Source: Chloroflexota bacterium | GTDB taxonomy: Bacteria > Chloroflexota > Anaerolineae > Caldilineales > Caldilineaceae | Length of the DNA: 38,577 bases | Assembly: GCA_030058085.1 (NCBI GenBank) | Contig: JASGTU010000427.1 | Location: forward strand, 1-38,577 | Direction: 5' to 3' | Part shown: piece after piece, positions 33,678 to 38,577 of the stretch | How positions within the stretch are numbered: position 1 is the first letter of the stretch | How the letters are laid out: each line of letters opens with the position of its first letter | Translations under genes and position numbers: made by a program | The notes under the pieces: generated by a model | What the model saw: the letters and a program-made list of their open reading frames with translations, nothing else | Told to the model about the DNA's origin: nothing | Database searches by the model: none

Positions 33678-33981
33678 GCTTCGTTCGATCTCAGTCTAGT
33701 GGTTGTCATGGAGTCGGGGGCGAGTCCCCGGCCTTGTGGTAATCATACTAGATGTCCGGAGGGAAGCGGCAATCGCCGGTGACATGGATGCCCGAGCCGG
33801 CGCCTCCTTTGACAAGCTTGCCGCGCGGTTCTTTGGCCGATGCCGTGGCGAGAAGTATACTCGATGTCATGTGCGTCCGCGGCATGCGCAGAATTGCGAG
33901 CCGGCGCGTCACGCTGCGCGGCTTGCTGCGGGCAGCCACGGCGAGAATGACCATACACGATTGGGGAGAAGTAGGCTGAAG
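33678..33981. other. divergent intergenic region, no gene
   Basis: 304 bp between rarD (-) and the PIG-L gene (+). It is open in one plus frame from 33703 but the codons look non-coding. A short CGGGG...CCCCG hairpin lies near 33716-33732. One fair plus-strand promoter is visible (33833-33861). On the minus strand a TATGAT hexamer near 33745 could serve rarD, but no good -35 accompanies it. Confidence 0.45.
33833..33861 (+). promoter_or_regulatory. candidate sigma70-type promoter for the PIG-L/phosphatase pair
   Basis: TTGGCC (33833-33838), 17 bp, TATACT (33856-33861). The -10 box matches five of six consensus positions and the spacing is optimal. The leader to the ATG at 33982 would be about 113 nt. 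Confidence 0.5.
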
Positions 33982-34689
33982 ATGACGGCAGAGAGAATTG
34001 AGCCAAACGAGGACGCAAGCAGGGTGATGGTTATCGCTGCACATCCTGACGATCCAGAATTCGGGTGCGGCGCCACGATCGCGAAATGGGCGAATGAAGG
34101 CAAGCATATCACCTATGTCTTGCTGACGAGCGGAGATAAGGGTAGCCACGATCCGGCGATACGGCCGGGCCAGTTGGCGGCTATGCGCGAGCGAGAACAA
34201 CGCGATGCCGCCGATGCGTTGGGCGTCGAGAATGTGGTTTTCCTGCGCTATGCTGACGGCGTTCTCGAAAATACGCTGGCGCTGCGCGGCCAACTAGCCG
34301 GCATCATTCGACATCACAAGCCGCATATTGTGCTGGCTATCGATCCGTGGAAGACGTATCAACTCCACCCCGACCACCGCGCCGCGGGCTATGCAGCGCT
34401 GGATGCGATCTGGGCGGCGCGCGAGTGGAACTTGTTTGCAGAGCAGTTGGTTGGCGATGAAGACCCGTGGCGCGTAAGCGAGGTCTACCTGTTCTGGACG
34501 GATTGTGCCGACCATTGGGAAGACGTTGCTTCGACGATCGACGCAAGAATCAAGGCTCTGTCGTGCCACGTCAGCCAGGTTGGGACGGACGTGGAAAAGC
34601 TCGATGAGCGAATCCGGGAGCGGGCGCGTGCGACGGGCAAGGAACACGGTCTCGAATACGCGGAAGATTTCAAGCGGATCAAGCTGTGA
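33982..34689 (+). CDS. PIG-L/LmbE family N-acetylglucosaminyl deacetylase
   Basis: A 235-residue zinc-dependent deacetylase. The first zinc-binding motif is AAHPDDPEFG (H21, D23, D24) and the last ligand lies in LHPDHRAAG (H129, D131, H132). Family members remove acetyl groups from GlcNAc-linked lipids, mycothiol or bacillithiol precursors and antibiotics; this one's substrate is unknown. The start at 33982 is the first ATG that gives the normal N terminus. The 93-codon upstream extension is in the promoter region. It overlaps the phosphatase gene by GTGA. Confidence 0.87.
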   Translation: MTAERIEPNEDASRVMVIAAHPDDPEFGCGATIAKWANEGKHITYVLLTSGDKGSHDPAIRPGQLAAMREREQRDAADALGVENVVFLRYADGVLENTLALRGQLAGIIRHHKPHIVLAIDPWKTYQLHPDHRAAGYAALDAIWAAREWNLFAEQLVGDEDPWRVSEVYLFWTDCADHWEDVASTIDARIKALSCHVSQVGTDVEKLDERIRERARATGKEHGLEYAEDFKRIKL

Positions 34690-35237
34690 CGGATCGAACC
34701 AACACTGAACTACCGGCTGTACCGATCCCGAGCTCGTATTGGGTGATCGCGAACAGGTTGCTCGCCGGGGAATACGCCGGCGCACCTACCCAGGCGGAGA
34801 CGCGCGCCAAACTCGGCGCGTTTTTGGATGCCGGGATCGATGTCTTTATCGATCTCACCGAAGAAGACGTCGAGGGGCTGAGGCCGTACGCCGCGGACCT
34901 TCTTGCCTTGGCGCAAGATGCAGGCCGGCGCGTGGCGCACCACCGTATGCCAATCCCTGATGTTTCCGTGCCGGCGAGACGAACGATGACGAACATTTTG
35001 GACGTGATCGACCGCGCACTGACAGAGGGGAAGCGGGTGTACGTGCATTGTTGGGGCGGCATCGGCCGCACCGGAACGGTTGTGGGCTGTTATCTGGCGC
35101 GGCATGGATTGGCATCGCGCCAGGAGTTGCTGCCGGTGATAGAGTCATTGCGCGAAAAAACGCCTGATGCCGCGCGATCTTCGCCTGAGACTGGGCAGCA
35201 GCGTGCTATGGTCCTGTCGTGGCGGCTGGGTGAGTAA
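34686..35237 (+). CDS. dual-specificity / tyrosine phosphatase family protein
   Basis: A 183-residue cysteine phosphatase. The P-loop is VHCWGGIGRTG (nucleophile C122, R128) and the general-acid loop is MPIPDVSVP (D92), both complete. There is an N-terminal segment ending in LLAGEYAGAP and a strand VFIDLTEEDV, typical of bacterial phosphatases related to plant and fungal PFA-DSPs or atypical dual-specificity enzymes. Substrates could be phosphoproteins or inositol phosphates. The start is a GTG inside the end of the PIG-L gene (GTGA overlap), so the two products are probably made together. Confidence 0.85.
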   Translation: MTDRTNTELPAVPIPSSYWVIANRLLAGEYAGAPTQAETRAKLGAFLDAGIDVFIDLTEEDVEGLRPYAADLLALAQDAGRRVAHHRMPIPDVSVPARRTMTNILDVIDRALTEGKRVYVHCWGGIGRTGTVVGCYLARHGLASRQELLPVIESLREKTPDAARSSPETGQQRAMVLSWRLGE

Positions 35238-35272
35238 GCGTCTAGAGTTCAACCATTTGGCTTGGCCGATGG

Positions 35273-35302
35273 TTGGCTATCGAAACCAGGTTGCACTATA
35301 CT
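35273..35302 (+). promoter_or_regulatory. candidate promoter for the S41 peptidase gene
   Basis: TTGGCT (35273-35278), 18 bp, TATACT (35297-35302), about 54 bp before the ATG at 35356. The -10 box is good and the -35 fair. Confidence 0.4.
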
Positions 35303-35355
35303 CGAGAAAGACGGGCGTGCGGGGTGTGCTCTTAGGCCAAGGACCTCATCGGTAG

Positions 35356-36606
35356 ATGAATCGTATGTGGAAAATCGTTGCCGGCTTAGTCGTCCTCATG
35401 ATGGTTGCATCTGCGTCATTGGGTGTCGGTGTGGTCATTGGCGGCAGCGGGCTGCTGCCTTTGTGGGGGGCAAACGCCGACGATGCGCCGGATGAGTTTG
35501 CCGTGTTCTGGCAAGCCTGGGACATCGTGCATAGGAACTTCGTCGACCGTTCGGCCCTGGATCCGCAGTCGTTGACCTACGGCGCGATTCGCGGGATGGT
35601 AGCAGCGCTGGGGGACGAAGGCCACACAGCATTCCTGACGCCAGAGGAGATCGAGCGACAGCAATCGAATCTGTCGGGGACGTTTACCGGGATCGGCGCA
35701 CAGCTTGGAGTGCGCGATGCGCTGCCGGTCATCATCGCGCCGTTCGACGGCTCGCCCGCGTACGAGGCAGGGGTTCGGGCTGGCGATATCATCATGAAAG
35801 TGGACGGCGAAGACGTTACCACCATGCAGCTTAATGATATCGTTGCCAAGATTCGCGGTCCCGAGGGCACGGTCGTCGTGCTGTCGCTGCTCAGGCCGGA
35901 CGAAAATCGAAGCCTGGATGTGTCGATCACACGCGGCGAGATCAAGATTCCGGCGGCAAGTTGGGCGATGATACCCGGCACGGACGTTGCGCTAATCCGC
36001 CTGAGCCAATTTAGCGCCAACGCGCTCGACGACGTGAAGGAGTCGATTGAGGGCGCCAAGGATGCCGGCGCTGAGGTATTGATCGTGGACGTGCGCAACA
36101 ACCCCGGCGGATTGCTCGAACAGGCTGTAAGCGTTACCAGCCAGTTCCTTTCTGACGGCGATGTGCTGCTGGAGGAGGACGCGTCCGGCGCACGTAAGGC
36201 ATACGCGGTCGAACGCGGCGGATTGGCGACTGACCTGCCGCTTGTGGTGCTGATCAACCCCGGCTCCGCCAGTTCCGCCGAGATCTTCGCCGGCGCCATT
36301 GAGGATCATGAACGCGGGCATGTGGTAGGTGAAACGACCTTTGGCACAGGGACCGTGTTGCAGCCGTACTCGCTGCGCGACGGTTCCGCTCTATTGTTGG
36401 GCACGAAGCAGTGGCTCACGCCCAAAGGGCGGCTGATTCGCAAACAGGGCATTGAACCGGACGTAGAGGTGATCTTGCCTATCGAAGCAGACCTGTTGAC
36501 GCCGTTGGAGCTGGAGACGATGACCGTCGAAGAACTGCTGGACAGTGAAGATGCTCAGTTGCTGAAGGCGCTGGAGGTGCTGGGCCAGCTTCCCGGCGGA
36601 GAATGA
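35356..36606 (+). CDS. S41 family C-terminal processing peptidase-like protein
   Basis: A 416-residue exported or membrane-tethered protein. Residues 8-30 form a signal anchor, about 115-195 a PDZ domain (GIGAQLGV; SPAYEAGVRAGDIIMKVDGE), and about 200-375 the S41 protease domain. The serine motif NPGSASSAEIFAGA is present (S306 aligned with the Prc nucleophile). The partner lysine of CtpA/Prc (TFGKG) is replaced: the segment reads GETTFGTGTVLQ, with T331 at the lysine position. It may be an inactive, PDZ-dependent scaffold or use another general base. No clear ribosome-binding site precedes the ATG. Confidence 0.85.
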   Translation: MNRMWKIVAGLVVLMMVASASLGVGVVIGGSGLLPLWGANADDAPDEFAVFWQAWDIVHRNFVDRSALDPQSLTYGAIRGMVAALGDEGHTAFLTPEEIERQQSNLSGTFTGIGAQLGVRDALPVIIAPFDGSPAYEAGVRAGDIIMKVDGEDVTTMQLNDIVAKIRGPEGTVVVLSLLRPDENRSLDVSITRGEIKIPAASWAMIPGTDVALIRLSQFSANALDDVKESIEGAKDAGAEVLIVDVRNNPGGLLEQAVSVTSQFLSDGDVLLEEDASGARKAYAVERGGLATDLPLVVLINPGSASSAEIFAGAIEDHERGHVVGETTFGTGTVLQPYSLRDGSALLLGTKQWLTPKGRLIRKQGIEPDVEVILPIEADLLTPLELETMTVEELLDSEDAQLLKALEVLGQLPGGE

Positions 36607-36706
36607 CAGTTCCCTGTATCGACAAGCTTTGGCGTCTCTCTTCAATTGTGGCTAAAGGCGCTCACGGCAACCATCGCACTACTTCACTAGACTGGTAGCG
36701 TCGCCA

Positions 36707-38041
36707 TTGCCTCACGCACACGATAACCCGCGGCCGGAACCTCAGCATGACCCCTATGCCGCATTTCGCATACCAGCCTATCGGGTGTTTGTCATCGGCT
36801 GGTTTCTGGCGATGGTAGGGACCCGCATCCAAAGTGTTGCGATTGGATGGGAGATGTATTCGCGGACGGGCGACGCGCTGTCGCTCGGGCTGGTAGGGCT
36901 GGCTCAGGCGTTGCCGACCATGCTTCTGGCGCTCCCTGCCGGCTATCTAGCCGACCGATTCAGCCGCGTCAAACTGAATATCATAAGCTTGGCGGCGATG
37001 ACGCTGACATCGCTGTCTTTGGCCGTAATCTCCTATCGCGCCGGCTCGGTGAACCTGATGTACTTGATCTTGTTCCTGGATGCGTCGGCCGTCATGCTCG
37101 GGCGTCCGGCGCGGTCGGCGTTGATACCGCAGCTCGTGCCACGAGAGGCGTTCCCCAACGCCGTGACGTGGAACACGAGCCTGTCGCAGATTTCAGGCGT
37201 ATTGGGTCCTGCGATCGGAGGTGTGATCGTCGCGTTCAGCGTCCCGTTCGCCTATGTAATGGCGGCGACGAGCTCGTTGATCTTCATCGTCTTTCTAGCC
37301 ATCATTCCGATACGCGTGAGCAAGCGTCCAGTCGGCGCGGCTAGCTTCACAGAGTTGGTTGCCGGGATCCGGTTCGTGTGGAATACACGCATCATCCTGA
37401 CCATGATCACGCTCGACCTGTTTGCCGTGTTGCTTGGCGGCGCAGTCTACTTGCTCCCGATCTTTGCCCAAGACATTCTGAAGGTAGGCGCAACCGGTTT
37501 TGGCTGGCTGCGGGCTGCGCCGGCTGTAGGCGCGTTTTTCATGGCCTTGTTGCTGATCTACATGCCGCCGATGAAGAACGCGGGCCGTGCACTGCTGCTT
37601 AACGTGGCCGGATTCGGCGTCGCCACGATCATTTTCGGCTTCTCACAGTCGTTTTGGCTCTCATTCGTTATGCTTTTCTTGACCGGCGCGTTCGACAACG
37701 TAAGCATGGTCATTCGCGGTACGTTGCAGCAGCTTCTCACGCCGGACCACATGCGCGGCCGCGTGTCAGCTGTCAGCAGCATTTTTGTTGGCGCGTCGAA
37801 TGAACTGGGCGGTTTGGAGTCGGGCGTCGTCGCCCACTGGCTTGGGCCGGTATTCTCGGTCGTCAGCGGCGGGATCGGAACGTTGTTGGTGGTTCTGGCA
37901 GCGTCCTACATGTCGCCCCAACTGCGCAGATTTGGCTCGCTGACCGATACCCCGCCCAGTGAGGAAATAACGACCCCAACACCTCCTTATGGAATCGAAT
38001 CTCGTCCGGTCGCAGGACAATCCGGCACGGCTGATGATTGA
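36707..38041 (+). CDS. MFS transporter, EntS/DHA3-like exporter
   Basis: A 444-residue permease with about 12 transmembrane helices. It opens with a short polar tail and then FRIPAYRVFVIGWFLAMVGTRIQSVAIGWEMY. The MFS loop 2-3 motif is degenerate (LPAGYLADRFSRVKLN). Further signatures are GRPARSALIPQLVPREAFPNAVTWN and FDNVSMVIRGTLQQLLTPDHMRGRVSAV, typical of EntS-like exporters of siderophores or drugs. The C-terminal 40 residues are hydrophilic. Translation seems to start at TTG (36707) with a weak ribosome-binding site; no upstream ATG is available in frame. The substrate is unknown. Confidence 0.85.
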   Translation: MPHAHDNPRPEPQHDPYAAFRIPAYRVFVIGWFLAMVGTRIQSVAIGWEMYSRTGDALSLGLVGLAQALPTMLLALPAGYLADRFSRVKLNIISLAAMTLTSLSLAVISYRAGSVNLMYLILFLDASAVMLGRPARSALIPQLVPREAFPNAVTWNTSLSQISGVLGPAIGGVIVAFSVPFAYVMAATSSLIFIVFLAIIPIRVSKRPVGAASFTELVAGIRFVWNTRIILTMITLDLFAVLLGGAVYLLPIFAQDILKVGATGFGWLRAAPAVGAFFMALLLIYMPPMKNAGRALLLNVAGFGVATIIFGFSQSFWLSFVMLFLTGAFDNVSMVIRGTLQQLLTPDHMRGRVSAVSSIFVGASNELGGLESGVVAHWLGPVFSVVSGGIGTLLVVLAASYMSPQLRRFGSLTDTPPSEEITTPTPPYGIESRPVAGQSGTADD

Positions 38042-38066
38042 TCGAACCGACAACTACGGAGGAATG

Positions 38067-38577
38067 ATGGTGAACTGGCAAGAGGGCGATGTACTGACTA
38101 ACGGCATCCGGCTCCACTATTACCGATCCGGCGGGGACAAGCCGCCGCTGGTGTTGGCGCACGGCATCACCGACAGCGGCATGTGTTGGCCGCTGCTGTC
38201 TGAAGAACTTGCGCCCGACTACGACCTGATTGCGATAGACGCCAGAGGACACGGTAAATCGGAGAAGCCTGAAGAAGGCTATGGGCGCGAGACGCATGCC
38301 GCCGATCTGGCCGGTCTGATCGAGGCGCTTGGCCTTGCGAAGCCGGCTGTCCTGGGGCATTCGATGGGGGCTGGTTCGGCTACCGTACTGGCCGCGCGCT
38401 ACCCGCAGGCGGTTGGTTGTCTGCTACTCGAGGACCCGCCTATCCGAGACCTGGGCAAGTCGGTGGCGGACCCCACCGCCGCGGCCGAGTGGTCGGAACG
38501 GATTCAGCAGAGACGCGAAAAGAGTGTCGACGAACTGATCGCCGAGGGGCGCGCCGAGAATCCTAAGTGGCCGGTCG
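38067..38577 (+). CDS. alpha/beta hydrolase, partial (cut by window end)
   Basis: The 5' 170 codons of an alpha/beta-fold hydrolase. Visible features are the oxyanion-hole region VLAHGITDSG, the AIDARGHGKSEKP loop and the nucleophile elbow GHSMGAG with the catalytic serine, followed by ARYPQAV and LLLEDPP. The acid and histidine of the triad lie beyond the window. CGGAGG (38057-38062) stands 4 nt before the ATG at 38067; an ATG at 38064 and a GTG at 38070 are alternatives. It begins 25 bp after the MFS gene and is probably in the same operon. The reaction (esterase, epoxide hydrolase, dehalogenase or lyase) cannot be set. Confidence 0.85.
   Translation, partial: MVNWQEGDVLTNGIRLHYYRSGGDKPPLVLAHGITDSGMCWPLLSEELAPDYDLIAIDARGHGKSEKPEEGYGRETHAADLAGLIEALGLAKPAVLGHSMGAGSATVLAARYPQAVGCLLLEDPPIRDLGKSVADPTAAAEWSERIQQRREKSVDELIAEGRAENPKWPV

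Noticed and set aside
1-38577. CRISPR arrays, tRNA or rRNA genes, insertion sequences and integrase genes.
   Set aside because: I saw no regularly spaced repeats, no tRNA-like cloverleaf, no rRNA core motif and no transposase or integrase-like protein.

Overview
The window is GC-rich, gene-dense bacterial chromosome with short intergenic gaps and several non-ATG starts. I see no rRNA, tRNA, CRISPR array, transposase or phage gene. The gene families suggest a member of the Chloroflexota (Anaerolineae/Caldilineae-like), probably anaerobic or facultative. They include an ArnT/PMT-like glycosyltransferase with a soluble C-terminal domain, an S41 peptidase with a TFGTG motif, a two-ACT SerB, a nitrilase-fused NadE, a stand-alone UvrD-like ATPase, and corrinoid/UroD-type methyl-transfer proteins. 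The taxonomic placement is inference.

Layout. 169-2400 (-) is a degenerate UvrD-like ATPase. Divergent from it are an aminotransferase (2451), a TauE/SafE permease, a PPOX/F420-type flavoprotein and a PHP phosphoesterase. These converge on a large membrane glycosyltransferase (5979-8519, -). A divergent promoter region then leads to nadE, an aldo/keto reductase, serB, a Gfo/Idh/MocA oxidoreductase and a TIM-barrel isomerase, ending in a clear hairpin. Next is a corrinoid-protein / UroD-type methyltransferase / beta-propeller lactonase cluster (15646-18504).

The centrepiece is a ten-gene operon at 18824-27318 ended by a rho-independent terminator. It encodes a complex-I-like, membrane-bound group 4 [NiFe] hydrogenase: DUF4040/NuoJ-type, NuoK/MrpC-type, NuoL-type, NuoN/MrpD-type, NuoA-type, NuoB-type small subunit, fused NuoC-NuoD large subunit, NuoH-type, NuoI-type ferredoxin, and a HycI-type maturation protease. 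Both CxxC pairs of the Ni-Fe site and a cleavable C-terminal tail are present. It should therefore be a real hydrogenase that couples electron transfer with ion pumping, not a respiratory complex I. No electron-input enzyme (formate dehydrogenase, CO dehydrogenase, NuoEFG) and no hypA-F genes lie in the window.

After the terminator come a D-threonine aldolase-like enzyme (+) and a convergent Ldh2-type dehydrogenase (-). A run of minus-strand envelope genes follows: a YceI lipoprotein, an LtaS-like sulfatase-fold enzyme, a small PUA/EVE-like protein and a RarD permease. Divergent from these, reading +, are a PIG-L deacetylase overlapping a dual-specificity phosphatase, an S41 peptidase lacking the usual catalytic lysine, an MFS exporter, and an alpha/beta hydrolase cut off by the window end.
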